Shown: positions 19,473-30,440, numbered from the stretch's first letter. The stretch is DNA of 64,000 nt from Paracidovorax avenae ATCC 19860 (GCF_000176855.2 NC_015138.1:3534001-3598000), one strand, 5' to 3'. Numbers and translations are program-made. The notes: generated by a model not told the origin, from the letters alone.

Positions 19473-22400
19473 ATGAGCGGCAAACCCGCGGCCCGGCAGG
19501 GCGACATGACGCAAAAGGGCGGCCCGATCGTCCAGGGCTCGGCGACGGTGCTGATCGGCTCTGCGGGGGGCGTGGCGTGCTCGGTGTGCCCCGGGGGCAT
19601 GGCGGTGGGCAACCCGGTGAACCCGGCGCTGGGCGCGAAGGTGCTGACCGGGGCCGATGAACTGGACTTCGCGCTGCCGGGGCCGCTGCCGCTGGCGTGG
19701 CAGCGGGTGTACAGCAGTTACGTGAACGTGGAGCATGGTGCGGCATGCGGGTTGCTGGGGTATGGGTGGAAGCTGCCGCTGGAACTGCGGTTGCGGCTTC
19801 AGGATGAGCGCGCAGTGCTTTTCGATGCATCCGGGCGGGCGATCACGTTCGACGAGGCGCTGCAGCCGGGGCAGGCGCTGTACAGCAGCAGCGAAGACCT
19901 GTGGCTGTTGCGGGGTGGGGGCATGGCGAACGCCCCTTCCGGTAGCACGGCATTCGCCACGGACCCGAACTCGCCCTCTACCCGGACCTCCACGCCGGCC
20001 GAACTGCTGCCCTGGGCGCAGCAACCGCGCTGGTCGCATGTGCCGGCCGTGCTGCGTGCGGACCCGGGCTGCGTCATCTCCGTGCCGGGCGCAGGCGGTG
20101 CAGGCGCGCCGGCCTGGGTGTTCCTGCCGGCAGGCGTATCGGGCGACCACGTCCTGCATGCGGTGATCGACCGCTTCGGCCGCAGCCAGCGCTACCTGTG
20201 GGGCGAGGAAGGCGAACAGCAGGGCCGCGTGGTCGGTATCACCGATGGCACCGGGCGCCGCTATGCGCTGCGCTACGAGCGCATCGCGCAGGATGCCGGA
20301 CCAGCACAGACAAGTGCCCATCCCCTGCTGCAACCCGACGATGGGGTGCGGCTGGTGGGCGTGGACTGCACATTCAATCCGCTAGATCCGAGCGTGGTTC
20401 CGGGTACGACCCCGCGCCCTCAACCGCTCGTGGGCTACCGCTACGACAGCGCAGGCAACCTGGCAGAGGTACTGGGCGCAGACGGCACGGTGCTGCGCCG
20501 CTTCGGCTACGACACGCTGCACCGCATGACGGAGCACCAGGTGCGCCAGGGTCCGAAGCACCGGTATGTCTATGAAGACCAGACCGCGCAGGGCCGTCGC
20601 CAGGGGTTGGTCGCACGCCCGGGTGCCCGCGTGGCCGAGCAACACAACGAAGAGGGGCTGTCGTACTTCTTCGAGTACAGCCAGGCGCCCGCGCAGGCAG
20701 CCCAGGGCCCGGAGGGTGGCCAGGATGGCCCTGCTCCGGCCACCGCGTCTTTACCCAGCACCAGCCAAAGCAGCACGGTGGTGCGCGACAGCCTGGGCCG
20801 GACTACCGCCTACCACTTCGAGGGCGAAGGCGGCCTCAAGCGCCTGGTGCGCCTCGTGGCCCCGGACGGGGCCGAACAAGGATTCCGATACGACAGCGCC
20901 GGCCGCCGCCTCTCTGCCACCGATGCGCTGGGCCGCACGACATGGTGGCGCTACGACGGCGCAGGCCGGCTGCTGGGCGTGCAGGGCCCGGACGGGCGCA
21001 GCACGCAACAGCACTGGGGCGCGGCGGGCAGCGCGCAGGACGGCCTGCTGCTGGCCAGCCAGGATGCGGCAGGGCTGCGCACGGACTTCCGGTACGACGA
21101 CTGGGGACGGCTGGTGGAGGTCGCGATGGCGCCTGCCGGGGGCGGGAACGGAGCGAGCGACACCCAGGCCCTCACCACCCGGTTCGAGTACGAGCAACCG
21201 CAAGATGACGGCACCGGCACCGTAGCCTTCCCACCACACGCACTCGCCTGGTGCGACCAGCCCGTGGCGATGATCGACGCCCAGGGCGGGCGCAGCCTCT
21301 ACGCCTACAACGCCTGCGGCCAACTCGCACGGCACACGGACTGCTCCGGCCGCAGCCAGTCCTGGCGCCACGGCGCCTGGGGCGAGGTGCTGGAGACCAC
21401 GGATGCGCTGGGCCAGCGCACCCAGTTGCACCACGTGCTGGAACATGGCGCCCTGCGGCTGGTGGGCGTGCAGCAGCCGGGCAACACGGCGGTGCGCCAC
21501 CGCTGGTCGGCCGCGGGCAAGCTGGAGGCGACCACCTACGGCACGCACGACGTGCTGGAGGGCACGGGCGAGCCCGCAGGCACCAGCACGACGGTCGCCT
21601 ACCGGCACGACCTCTGGGGCCGGGTGGTAGAGCAGGTGCAGGCGGGCCGGGGCGTGCAGTTGCGCTACGACGTGGCCGGGCGGCTGCAGGAGCTCGTCAA
21701 CGAGAACGGCGACGTGACCCGCTTCGTGCACGACGCGGCCGACCGGCTGGTGCAGGAAGTGGGCTTCGACGGGCGCAGCCAGGTGTATGGCTACGACGCG
21801 GCGGGCCAGCTCACGCACACGGGCGACGGGCACGGCGAAGGCCACCACCCGGGAGCGGCAGCGCGGCCGGAGTTGGGGGCGGTGGTGCGAACGCGGCTGC
21901 ACTACGACCTGGGGGGGCGCTTGGTGGCGCGCGTGGCCGTGCGGCTGCCTGCACCGGGAGCAGCGTCCGGTGTCGATGTATCCGACAACCCAGCGGCTGA
22001 ACCGCACGCCGTGCTGCAAATCCAGCGCTTCGAGCACACCCCGGCAGGCGCATTGCAGCAGACGCGCACCTGGGAGGCAGAACTGCCGCACGGGATCGAG
22101 CCCATGGCATTGCCTGTCAGCTCCGCACTCTCAGGAGCTGCCACGGATCGACCCATCCCCCTGGCCGAGCGCTGGCTGTCACTGGACACGCAGGTCCTGT
22201 TATCCCTGCTGGATCGCCCGGGCGACCCGGCCCAGGCTCCGGTGGTGGCCGCGCTACAGGCGCAGCGTCTGCAGCCGGAAGCCCGCGTGGCCCTGGCGCG
22301 CGATGCCTTCGGGCGCGTCTGCGGAGAGACGCAGACGCTGTACCGGCAGGCCATGCAGTTGCAGACACCCCATGCCGGGGGCGAGCCCCCCGTGGAGTTC

Positions 22401-24635
22401 GAGCACGCGATCACCCACACCCTGGGCCCGCTGGGCCAGCGCACGGCCACGCAGGCGCAAGGGCTGGGCACGCTGCAGTGGCTGGCCTACGGCTCGGGCC
22501 ACGTGCACGGGCTGCTGCTGGACGGCCAGCCGCTGGTGGATTGGGAGCGCGATGCGCTGCACCGAGAAGTGGGCCGCACGCTGCACCTGCTGGAAGGCCA
22601 GGACAACGCAGACCTGACGGCCATCGTGCATGCACGGCAGCTGGACCCGATGGGCCGGATGCTGCACCAGGACTGGCGCGGCCTGCGCCATGCGGCGCCC
22701 GTTGCTCCTGACTTGGCAAACGAATCTGAGACAGGTCCTTCGTCCGCCGCGGGCCGAATCGCTCCAGCCCTGGGTCCCCTCTCCACACTCGCCCAGCGCC
22801 GCTACTGGTACGACCCGCTGGGCCAACTGGTGGGCGTGCAGACACCGGGCGAGGCCACGCGCTACGGCTACGACGCCTGGCAGCGCCTGAGCGGGCTGCA
22901 CCGCGCGGGCCCGGGCTCGACGGAAATGCAGGCGCACTGGACGCTGGACGCAGCGGGCAACCGCCTGCCCGCGCCCGTGGAGGCGCGCGCGGCCGGGGTC
23001 TCCCATGCCGAGCGCCAGGACTGGGCGCGGCAGGTGCGCGAGAACCTGCACGATGCGGACTTCGACCTGCTGCGTGCGGGCGACGGGCCCGGCGAGGGAG
23101 CAGGCCCGGTCACGCGCTGGCCGGGCAACCGCATCGGATGGAACACGCCCGAACCGGACGCCGATGGAGCCGGTAGCGATGGCAACGACGGCAGCGCCGG
23201 CAAGGGCATCCTGATCCGCTACCGCTACGACGCCTTCGGCAACCGGGTGCAGGCGCTGCACACCGACGGCCGGGCGCAGCGGCTGCGCTATGACGCGCTA
23301 CACCGGCTGCGCGAGGTCTGGCAGCGCGAGGCAGCGGGTGGCGCCTGGCAGCGGGTGGCCTGCTACCGCTACGACCCCTTCGGGCGGCGGCTGGCCAAGA
23401 CCGTCTTCGGCCATGGCAACGACAACAGCAACGCAGCTGCGGAGCCTTCGACAACCACCTACGCCGGCTGGGACGGCGACCGCCTCGTGCACACCGAAGG
23501 CCCGCAGGGGCTGCAGCACGTGCTCTACGAGCCCGGCTCCTTCGCGCCGCTGCTGCGCCTGGAGCGCGAGCAGGCCATCCCCACGGCCATGCAGGCCATG
23601 CTCGCCGTGGAGGGGAGCGAAGGACTGGGCGAAGCGCAGGCGTTCTTCGCGGCGCTGCCGCCATCGCAGCGCGAAATGCTGCAGGATGCGCTGCACGGCG
23701 CCATGGGACCGGACGGCGAGCAGCTGATCGCGCGCGTGCAGGGCGTGCTTCCCGCCGAGGTGGCCACGCTGCTGGCATCCGGACTGCAGGAGGTCGGCAG
23801 GCGGCAGCAGTTCGCCGCCCGGTCCGCGCCCACGCGCATCCGCCATTTCCTGTGCGACCACCTGGGCACGCCCATCGCCCTGGTGGACGCCAACGGTCCG
23901 CAGGCGGGCCTGGTCACCTGGGCCGCCACGTACCACGCCTGGGGCGCTATACGAGAGGAATACGACCCGCACGGCATCGGCCAGCCCATCCGCTTCCAGG
24001 GTCAGCAGCTCGATGCGGAGACGGGGCTGCACTACAACCGGTTCCGGTACTACGACCCGATGCTGGGGCAGTATGTGACGCAGGATCCGATCGGGCTGGA
24101 GGGTGGATTGCATGCATCGATCTATCCGCTGTCTCCGACGACGGGAATCGATCCGCTCGGCCTGTTGGCATCGTCAACGGTCGACCTGAATTTCTTTCCA
24201 CACAATGACCCCCTCCGGGCCGCCGCGAACAAGCTCCGTGGTTCCGACACCCTGTACCTCATCGCTGGACACGGAAACAGGCAGGGCCTCCATGACGAAC
24301 ATGGCAAACTCATCCCGGTTGACAAGCTGGCTCAGATGATCCGCCGCGATCCGAATTACAAGCCTGGCATGCCCATCGCATTGCTTTCCTGCAATACCGG
24401 ATGGAAGAACAGTGCCTACGCGCAGGGGCTGGCCGACGCCATGAAGGCGATTGTCGTGGCGCCGGACACATACGTCTGGTACGACCTACAAACAGGGCGC
24501 ATGACGGAAATGGGGGGAAACATCATCACCACGCATAGTTTCGGCTTCGAATTCCAGAAGCTGGTGAAAGATCCGTCACGGCCAGGCAAATACAACGCAT
24601 TCTTCCCGGAGCGTCCCTCACAGCCCCAGCTTTGA
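19473..24635 (+). CDS. Rhs-family polymorphic toxin with PAAR-like N-terminus
   Basis: This 1720-residue protein begins with a PAAR-like segment (ARQGDMTQKGGPIVQGSATV) and a DUF6531-type region (GAKVLTGADELDFALPGPLP). More than a thousand residues of YD repeats follow (YDSAGRRLSA, YDALHRLREV and many others), then the Rhs core end (RFQGQQLDAETGLHYNRFRYYD, DPIGLEGG, and DPLGL). The repeats build a shell that encloses the variable C-terminal toxin; the PAAR tip links it to a type VI secretion spike. The last 156 residues form the toxin candidate, described separately. A clear AGGAAAG precedes the ATG at 19473. No immunity gene follows: modA begins 80 bp after the stop. The gene splits modE from modABC. 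Confidence 0.93.
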   Translation: MSGKPAARQGDMTQKGGPIVQGSATVLIGSAGGVACSVCPGGMAVGNPVNPALGAKVLTGADELDFALPGPLPLAWQRVYSSYVNVEHGAACGLLGYGWKLPLELRLRLQDERAVLFDASGRAITFDEALQPGQALYSSSEDLWLLRGGGMANAPSGSTAFATDPNSPSTRTSTPAELLPWAQQPRWSHVPAVLRADPGCVISVPGAGGAGAPAWVFLPAGVSGDHVLHAVIDRFGRSQRYLWGEEGEQQGRVVGITDGTGRRYALRYERIAQDAGPAQTSAHPLLQPDDGVRLVGVDCTFNPLDPSVVPGTTPRPQPLVGYRYDSAGNLAEVLGADGTVLRRFGYDTLHRMTEHQVRQGPKHRYVYEDQTAQGRRQGLVARPGARVAEQHNEEGLSYFFEYSQAPAQAAQGPEGGQDGPAPATASLPSTSQSSTVVRDSLGRTTAYHFEGEGGLKRLVRLVAPDGAEQGFRYDSAGRRLSATDALGRTTWWRYDGAGRLLGVQGPDGRSTQQHWGAAGSAQDGLLLASQDAAGLRTDFRYDDWGRLVEVAMAPAGGGNGASDTQALTTRFEYEQPQDDGTGTVAFPPHALAWCDQPVAMIDAQGGRSLYAYNACGQLARHTDCSGRSQSWRHGAWGEVLETTDALGQRTQLHHVLEHGALRLVGVQQPGNTAVRHRWSAAGKLEATTYGTHDVLEGTGEPAGTSTTVAYRHDLWGRVVEQVQAGRGVQLRYDVAGRLQELVNENGDVTRFVHDAADRLVQEVGFDGRSQVYGYDAAGQLTHTGDGHGEGHHPGAAARPELGAVVRTRLHYDLGGRLVARVAVRLPAPGAASGVDVSDNPAAEPHAVLQIQRFEHTPAGALQQTRTWEAELPHGIEPMALPVSSALSGAATDRPIPLAERWLSLDTQVLLSLLDRPGDPAQAPVVAALQAQRLQPEARVALARDAFGRVCGETQTLYRQAMQLQTPHAGGEPPVEFEHAITHTLGPLGQRTATQAQGLGTLQWLAYGSGHVHGLLLDGQPLVDWERDALHREVGRTLHLLEGQDNADLTAIVHARQLDPMGRMLHQDWRGLRHAAPVAPDLANESETGPSSAAGRIAPALGPLSTLAQRRYWYDPLGQLVGVQTPGEATRYGYDAWQRLSGLHRAGPGSTEMQAHWTLDAAGNRLPAPVEARAAGVSHAERQDWARQVRENLHDADFDLLRAGDGPGEGAGPVTRWPGNRIGWNTPEPDADGAGSDGNDGSAGKGILIRYRYDAFGNRVQALHTDGRAQRLRYDALHRLREVWQREAAGGAWQRVACYRYDPFGRRLAKTVFGHGNDNSNAAAEPSTTTYAGWDGDRLVHTEGPQGLQHVLYEPGSFAPLLRLEREQAIPTAMQAMLAVEGSEGLGEAQAFFAALPPSQREMLQDALHGAMGPDGEQLIARVQGVLPAEVATLLASGLQEVGRRQQFAARSAPTRIRHFLCDHLGTPIALVDANGPQAGLVTWAATYHAWGAIREEYDPHGIGQPIRFQGQQLDAETGLHYNRFRYYDPMLGQYVTQDPIGLEGGLHASIYPLSPTTGIDPLGLLASSTVDLNFFPHNDPLRAAANKLRGSDTLYLIAGHGNRQGLHDEHGKLIPVDKLAQMIRRDPNYKPGMPIALLSCNTGWKNSAYAQGLADAMKAIVVAPDTYVWYDLQTGRMTEMGGNIITTHSFGFEFQKLVKDPSRPGKYNAFFPERPSQPQL
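24165..24632 (+). other. Rhs C-terminal toxin candidate, caspase-like fold
   Basis: These are residues 1565-1720 of the Rhs protein, after the DPLGL boundary of the core. Two motifs stand out: YLIAGHGNRQG with His1600 and IALLSCNTGWKNS with Cys1640. A His in a GHG turn followed about 40 residues later by a Cys at the end of a hydrophobic strand (LLSCNTG) is the layout of caspase-fold peptidases of the CHAT and C80 groups (compare LSACETG in CHAT). Base composition is visibly less GC-rich than in the rest of the gene, as expected for an exchanged tip. The dyad and fold are inferred; a non-peptidase toxin is possible. Confidence 0.55.
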
Positions 24636-24681
24636 CGGCGCCACACCAATGCGCCCGCGGCAACCTTCGTTGATGCCCGCC

Positions 24682-25506
<825 letters not shown>

Positions 25507-25515
25507 CGCCGGGCC

Positions 25516-26193
25516 ATGCCGCTGTCGTCCGAAGACCTCGCCGCCATCGGGCTGACGCTGCGGCTGGCAGGGCTCACCACGCTGCTGCTGCTCGTGCTCT
25601 GCACGCCGCTCGCGTGGTGGCTGGCGCGCACGCGCTCGCGCTGGCGCGGCCCCGTGTCCGCCGTGGTGGCGCTGCCGCTGGTGCTGCCGCCCACGGTGAT
25701 CGGCTTCTACCTGCTGTTGCTGCTCGGGCCGCACGGGGCGGTCGGCCGGCTGATGCAGTCGCTGGGCCTGGCCACGCTGCCGTTCACCTTCGGCGGGCTG
25801 CTCGTGGGCTCGCTCGTGTACTCCCTGCCCTTCGCCGTGCAGCCCCTGCAGCGCGCCTTCGAGGCCGTGGGCGACCGGCCGCTGGAGGCCGCGGCGCTGC
25901 TGGGCGCGAGTCCGCTGGACCGGTTCTTCACCGTGGCGTTGCCGCTGGCGCGCAGCGGGTTCCTGACGGCGGGGGTGCTGAGCTTCGCCCACACGGTGGG
26001 CGAGTTCGGCGTGGTGCTCATGCTGGGGGGCAATATTCCCGGGGTGACGCGCGTGGTGTCGGTGCAGATCTACGACCACGTGGAAGCGCTGGAATACGCC
26101 CAGGCCCACTGGCTCGCGGGCGCCATGGTGGCCTTCTCGTTCGCGGTGCTGCTGGCGCTGCATGCCCTGCAGCCTGCCCGGAGGCGCGCATGA
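25516..26193 (+). CDS. modB: Molybdate ABC transporter permease ModB
   Basis: This 225-residue inner-membrane permease has five hydrophobic helices (LRLAGLTTLLLLVLCTPLAW, then LPLVLPPTVIGFYLLLLLG). The EAA loop that docks with the ATPase is present (AAALLGASPLDRFFTVALPLAR), and FAHTVGEFGVVLMLGGNIPG is the usual downstream signature of ModB. Length and topology are standard. Its TGA overlaps the modC ATG by four bases, so the two are translationally coupled. Confidence 0.95.
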   Translation: MPLSSEDLAAIGLTLRLAGLTTLLLLVLCTPLAWWLARTRSRWRGPVSAVVALPLVLPPTVIGFYLLLLLGPHGAVGRLMQSLGLATLPFTFGGLLVGSLVYSLPFAVQPLQRAFEAVGDRPLEAAALLGASPLDRFFTVALPLARSGFLTAGVLSFAHTVGEFGVVLMLGGNIPGVTRVVSVQIYDHVEALEYAQAHWLAGAMVAFSFAVLLALHALQPARRRA

Positions 26194-27302
26194 TCGCCTT
26201 CGCCCTGCCCCCGGTCGCCAGCGACACCATCGAAGTGCAGTTGCGCCTGCCACGGCCCGGCCGCTTCACGCTGGAGGCGGACCTGCACCTTCCAGGCCAG
26301 GGCATCACCGCGATGTTCGGCCCGTCCGGTTGTGGCAAGACCAGCCTGCTGCGTGCCATGGCAGGACTGGAGCGTGGTGCCGGCCGCGTGGCGGTGCCGG
26401 GGGAGGTCTGGCAGAACGACGCTCTTGGCCAGTGGCTGCCACCGCACCGGCGCGCCCTGGGCTATGTCTTCCAGGAGCCGGGCCTGTTCGCGCACCTGGA
26501 CGTGCGCGGCAACCTGGATTACGGCCTGCGGCGCACGCCCCCGGCGCGGCGGCGGGTGCCGCTGGAGCAGGCGGTGGAGCTGCTGGGCATCGGCCACCTG
26601 CTCGGGCGGCTCACCCATGCGCTGTCGGGCGGCGAACGCCAGCGCGTGGCGATCGCGCGTGCCCTGGCCGCGAGTCCCCGGGTACTGTTCATGGACGAGC
26701 CCCTGGCCGCGCTGGACGCGGAGCGCAAGGCCGAAGTCATGCCCTACCTGGAGCGGCTGCAGCGCGAACTCGACATCCCGGTGCTCTACGTGAGCCACGC
26801 ACTCGACGAAGTGGCGCGGCTGGCCTCGCACCTCGTGCTGCTGCGCGAAGGCGCCGTGCTCGCCAGCGGCCCCATCGCCACGCTCATGGCCCGACCCGAC
26901 CTGCCGCTGGCGCACGGCGAGTTCGCCGCGACCCTGGCCGAGGGTGTCGCCGACGGCTACGACGCCGCCGACCGCATCGCGACCGTGCGACTGCCGGGCG
27001 GACAGGCCCTGCTGCTGGCCGCGGACCACGCCCCGCCCCCGGGCACGCCGGTGCGGCTGCGCGTGCAGGCGCGCGACGTGAGCCTGGCACTGGCGCCACC
27101 GGCGGCCACCAGCGTGCTAAACCTGCTGCCGGCCCGCGTGCTGGCCCTGCACGACGAGCCCGCGGGCCAGGTGCTGGTGGCCCTGGATGCCGGGGGCACG
27201 CCGCTGCTGGCGCGCATCACCGGGCGGTCCGCGCGCGCGCTGGGCCTGGCGCCGGGGCTGGAGGTAGTGGCGCAGGTCAAGGGCGTGGCCCTGCTGGGCT
27301 GA
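26190..27302 (+). CDS. modC: Molybdate ABC transporter ATPase ModC
   Basis: This 370-residue ATPase has Walker A GPSGCGKTS, Q-loop FQEPGLF, signature LSGGERQR, Walker B VLFMDEPLAALD and switch His in YVSHALDE. Residues about 230-370 form a regulatory TOBE/Mop domain (LRVQARDVSLAL, SVLNLLPARVL), which in ModC can bind molybdate and inhibit the transporter. The ATG at 26190 is fixed by the four-base overlap with modB. It is the last gene of modABC; 107 bp without features separate it from the next gene. Confidence 0.95.
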   Translation: MIAFALPPVASDTIEVQLRLPRPGRFTLEADLHLPGQGITAMFGPSGCGKTSLLRAMAGLERGAGRVAVPGEVWQNDALGQWLPPHRRALGYVFQEPGLFAHLDVRGNLDYGLRRTPPARRRVPLEQAVELLGIGHLLGRLTHALSGGERQRVAIARALAASPRVLFMDEPLAALDAERKAEVMPYLERLQRELDIPVLYVSHALDEVARLASHLVLLREGAVLASGPIATLMARPDLPLAHGEFAATLAEGVADGYDAADRIATVRLPGGQALLLAADHAPPPGTPVRLRVQARDVSLALAPPAATSVLNLLPARVLALHDEPAGQVLVALDAGGTPLLARITGRSARALGLAPGLEVVAQVKGVALLG

Positions 27303-27409
27303 AGAGCAGGATTCATGGCAGGGATAAATGGATGCAGCGGCGGCAATGCCCGCAAAGCCCGGTTGCGCCCTGAGAATTCCGCGCTTCGCCATTGCCGGGG
27401 ATTCCCTCC

Positions 27410-28771
27410 ATGCCCGTTTCCGTTTTCGACATGCAGTCGCTCCAGCATCTCTGGAGCACGGACGAAGTCCGCGCCATCTTCGGAGAGGAGAACCGCGTGC
27501 AGAAGTGGCTCGACGTCGAGGCCGCGCTGGCCTCTGCCCAGGCCGACATGGGGATCATTCCCCGGGACGCGGCCCGCGAGATCGCCGACAAGGCCAGGGT
27601 CCGGCATATCGACATCGGCAGGATGTCCGCCGATATCCGGCGCATCAGGCATTCGCTGGTGCCCGCGCTGCGCCAGTTGCAGGCCGCATGCTCCGCCGAC
27701 CACGGCGAGTGGATCCACTACGGCGCCACGACCCAGGATGTGATCGATACCGGCGTCGCGCTGCAGCTCAAGGAATTCCACGCGGTCGCGCTGCGCGACA
27801 TGCGGGCCGTGGGGCGGGAACTGGCCCGCCTGGCGGTGGAGCACCGCGACACGCTGATGGCCGGGCGCACGCACGGCGTCCAGGCGCTGCCGATCACCTT
27901 CGGCCACAAGTGCGCCGTGTGGCTCGACGAACTCGGCCGCCACCACGAGCGGCTCGTGCAGGCCGCCCCGCGCGTGCTGGTGGGGATGCTGGCCGGGGCG
28001 GTGGGAAGCCAGGCGGCCTTCGGCCCCAACGCCGCGGAGCTGGAGGAGCGCGTGCTGCGCAGGCTGGGCCTGGGCGTGCCGCCGATCAGCTGGGCCCCGG
28101 CGCGCGACCGCTTCGCAGAGTACGCCAACCTGCTGGCGCTGATCGGCGGCACGCTGTCGAAGATCGGCAACGAGCTCTTCAACATGCAGCGCGACGAGTG
28201 CGACGAAGTGGAGGAAGGCTTCCCCGAGGGAAAGCTGGGCTCGTCCACGATGCCCCACAAGCGCAACCCCGTCTCGGCCGAGAACCTCGCCGGGCTCTCG
28301 CGGCCGCTGCGCTACAGCGCCGCCATGATGGTCGAGGGCATGGTGCAGGAAAGCGAGCGCGACGGCATCGCCTGGAAGGTGGAATGGAAGGCGCTTCCAG
28401 AGGCCTGCATGATCGCCGGGGCGATGCTGTTCCAGGCCAGGCACCTGCTGGCGGGGCTGAAGGTGAATGCCGCCGCGATGGCGGCCAACCTCGGCAGGAT
28501 GCACGGCTACCTGCTCTCCGAACGGGTGATGCTCGAACTCTCCGCCCGCGTGGGCAAGCAGACCGCCCACGAGTGGATTTACGAGGCATCGATGCACGGC
28601 ATCACCCACAAGCTCGGCTTCGCCGAAGCGATGCGCCACCACGAAAGCCTGGGCCGGCTCCTGACGGAGGACGAGATCCACGACCTGACGGATCCCGCCG
28701 GCTACCTGGGCCAGTGCGGGCCCGCGGTGGACCGCGTGGTGGCGGCGCACGGGGCGTGGCTGCAGGGGTGA
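27410..28771 (+). CDS. Fumarase/aspartase-superfamily lyase, adenylosuccinate-lyase-like
   Basis: This 453-residue enzyme belongs to the superfamily that eliminates fumarate or opens related carboxylates. The signature GSSTMPHKRNP is intact at residues 277-287, as are the other conserved blocks, HYGATTQDVIDTG and AGRTHGVQALPITFGHK. These blocks resemble both adenylosuccinate lyase and 3-carboxymuconate cycloisomerase. The gene is not beside purine or protocatechuate genes, so the exact substrate is open. It stands alone between modC and a BCCT carrier gene. The ATG at 27410 gives the normal N-terminus; a further ATG lies 6 codons upstream. The final codons shift towards G-ending forms. Confidence 0.8.
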   Translation: MPVSVFDMQSLQHLWSTDEVRAIFGEENRVQKWLDVEAALASAQADMGIIPRDAAREIADKARVRHIDIGRMSADIRRIRHSLVPALRQLQAACSADHGEWIHYGATTQDVIDTGVALQLKEFHAVALRDMRAVGRELARLAVEHRDTLMAGRTHGVQALPITFGHKCAVWLDELGRHHERLVQAAPRVLVGMLAGAVGSQAAFGPNAAELEERVLRRLGLGVPPISWAPARDRFAEYANLLALIGGTLSKIGNELFNMQRDECDEVEEGFPEGKLGSSTMPHKRNPVSAENLAGLSRPLRYSAAMMVEGMVQESERDGIAWKVEWKALPEACMIAGAMLFQARHLLAGLKVNAAAMAANLGRMHGYLLSERVMLELSARVGKQTAHEWIYEASMHGITHKLGFAEAMRHHESLGRLLTEDEIHDLTDPAGYLGQCGPAVDRVVAAHGAWLQG

Positions 28772-28838
28772 GCGCCGGCTCATCCGTTTCCGGCATCGGC
28801 TGACAGACCGGCGCTCTGCCGTCGCCCACACTGCGCGG

Positions 28839-30440
28839 ATGCAAGCCCCATCCGCCTCCCCTCCGCCTCCAGGGCGCCCCTCCCTCCTCGAGCGCGCCAG
28901 GAGCGCGGCGCTCGGCAACCTGCAACTCACGGTCTCGGCCGGGCTGATCGCGGCCGTGGTGCTCTGGGGGCTGGCATCCCCCGCCAGCCTCGGTACGTTC
29001 TTCGGCGCGCTGCTGTCGGACATCACCCGGAACTTCGGGTGGCTGTACCTGTGGGTGGTGCTGGCACTGGTCGTGCTGGCCCTCTTCCTCGCCCTCAGCC
29101 GCTACGGCGACCTGAAGCTGGGCGACGAGGACGAGGAACCCGAGTTCTCCACCGCGACGTGGTTCGCGATGCTCTTCGCGGCGGGCATGGGCATCGGCCT
29201 GGTGTTCTGGGGCGTGGCGGAGCCGGTCTCGCACTACGGGCTGCCGCCGCCCGGCATCGCCCCGCAAACGCCGGAGGCCGCGGGGGCCGCCATGCGCTAC
29301 GCCTTCTTCCACTGGGGCCTGCATCCCTGGGCCATCTACGGCATCGTCGGGCTGGCGATCGCCTTCTTCCAGTTCCGCCGGCAGGCCCCGGCCCTGGTGA
29401 GCTCCGCCACCGAATCGCTGCCCTGGCGCGGCATGCGCCACCTCTCGCCGCTGGTGAACGTGCTGGCGGTGGTGGCCACGGCGTTCGGGGTCGCCGCCTC
29501 GCTTGGCATGGGCGCCGCGCAGATCAACGGCGGCCTGCAGGCGGTGTTCGGCGTGCCGGTGGGCCCCTGGCCGCAGGCCGCCATCATCGTGGTGACGACG
29601 GCGCTGTTCATCACCTCGGCGGTGAGCGGCGTAGACCGGGGCATCAAGTGGCTCTCCAGCGCCAACCTGCTGCTCGCGGCCTTCCTGGCGCTGGCGGTGT
29701 TCCTGCTCGGACCCACGGTGTCGCTGGTGAACACCTTCACCAACACGCTCGGCGCCTACCTCAGCGAATTCGTGCGCACCAGCCTGCGCATGTCGCCGTT
29801 CCGGGACAGCACCTGGGTGGGCGACTGGACCATCTTCTACTGGTCGTGGTGGATCGCGTGGTCGCCGTTCGTGGGCCTGTTCATCGCGCGCGTCTCGCGT
29901 GGGCGCACGATCCGCGAATTCGTGCTGGGCACGGTGATCGCGCCCAGCCTGGTGGGCTTCCTGTGGTTCTCGATCTTCGGCGGCACCGCGCTGCACCTCG
30001 AGATTTTCCGCCAGATCCCCCTGGCCGCCGCGGCCCAGGCCGACCCGGCCACCGCGATGTTCGCCATGTTCGGCGCGATGCCGCTGGGGCTGGCGATGTC
30101 CATCGTGGCAACGGTGCTGGTGGTTGTGTTCTTCGTGACCTCGGGCGACTCGGCCACGCTGGTGCTGGGCACGATGAGCACCCGGGGCGACCCGGACCCG
30201 TCCGCACGCGTGAAGATCGTTTGGGGCCTGCTGGTGGCCGGCATCGCGCTGTCGCTGCTGTTCGCGGGCGGTCTGCAGGCGGTACAGACCGCCACCATCG
30301 TGTTCGCGCTGCCGTTCGCGCTGGTGCTGGTGCTGATGGCGGTGGCCCTGCTGCGCGCGGTGCGCGAGGACCACGAGGCCGAGCGCCAACGCGAACGCGC
30401 CCTGCGGCGCCGGATGCGCGAAATGGCGATGCGCGAATGA
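28839..30440 (+). CDS. BCCT-family osmolyte transporter
   Basis: This 533-residue secondary carrier of the betaine/choline/carnitine family has about twelve hydrophobic helices. The family signature GMGIGLVFWGVAEPVSHY is intact, as is the second conserved stretch WWIAWSPFVGLFIARVSRGR. The N-terminus carries a short Pro-rich cytoplasmic lead and the C-terminus is Arg/Glu-rich (QRERALRRRMREMAMRE), the place where BetP-like carriers sense osmotic stress. The likely role is sodium- or proton-coupled uptake of glycine betaine or a related quaternary amine. It is followed after 172 bp by the glucan genes. Confidence 0.92.
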   Translation: MQAPSASPPPPGRPSLLERARSAALGNLQLTVSAGLIAAVVLWGLASPASLGTFFGALLSDITRNFGWLYLWVVLALVVLALFLALSRYGDLKLGDEDEEPEFSTATWFAMLFAAGMGIGLVFWGVAEPVSHYGLPPPGIAPQTPEAAGAAMRYAFFHWGLHPWAIYGIVGLAIAFFQFRRQAPALVSSATESLPWRGMRHLSPLVNVLAVVATAFGVAASLGMGAAQINGGLQAVFGVPVGPWPQAAIIVVTTALFITSAVSGVDRGIKWLSSANLLLAAFLALAVFLLGPTVSLVNTFTNTLGAYLSEFVRTSLRMSPFRDSTWVGDWTIFYWSWWIAWSPFVGLFIARVSRGRTIREFVLGTVIAPSLVGFLWFSIFGGTALHLEIFRQIPLAAAAQADPATAMFAMFGAMPLGLAMSIVATVLVVVFFVTSGDSATLVLGTMSTRGDPDPSARVKIVWGLLVAGIALSLLFAGGLQAVQTATIVFALPFALVLVLMAVALLRAVREDHEAERQRERALRRRMREMAMRE

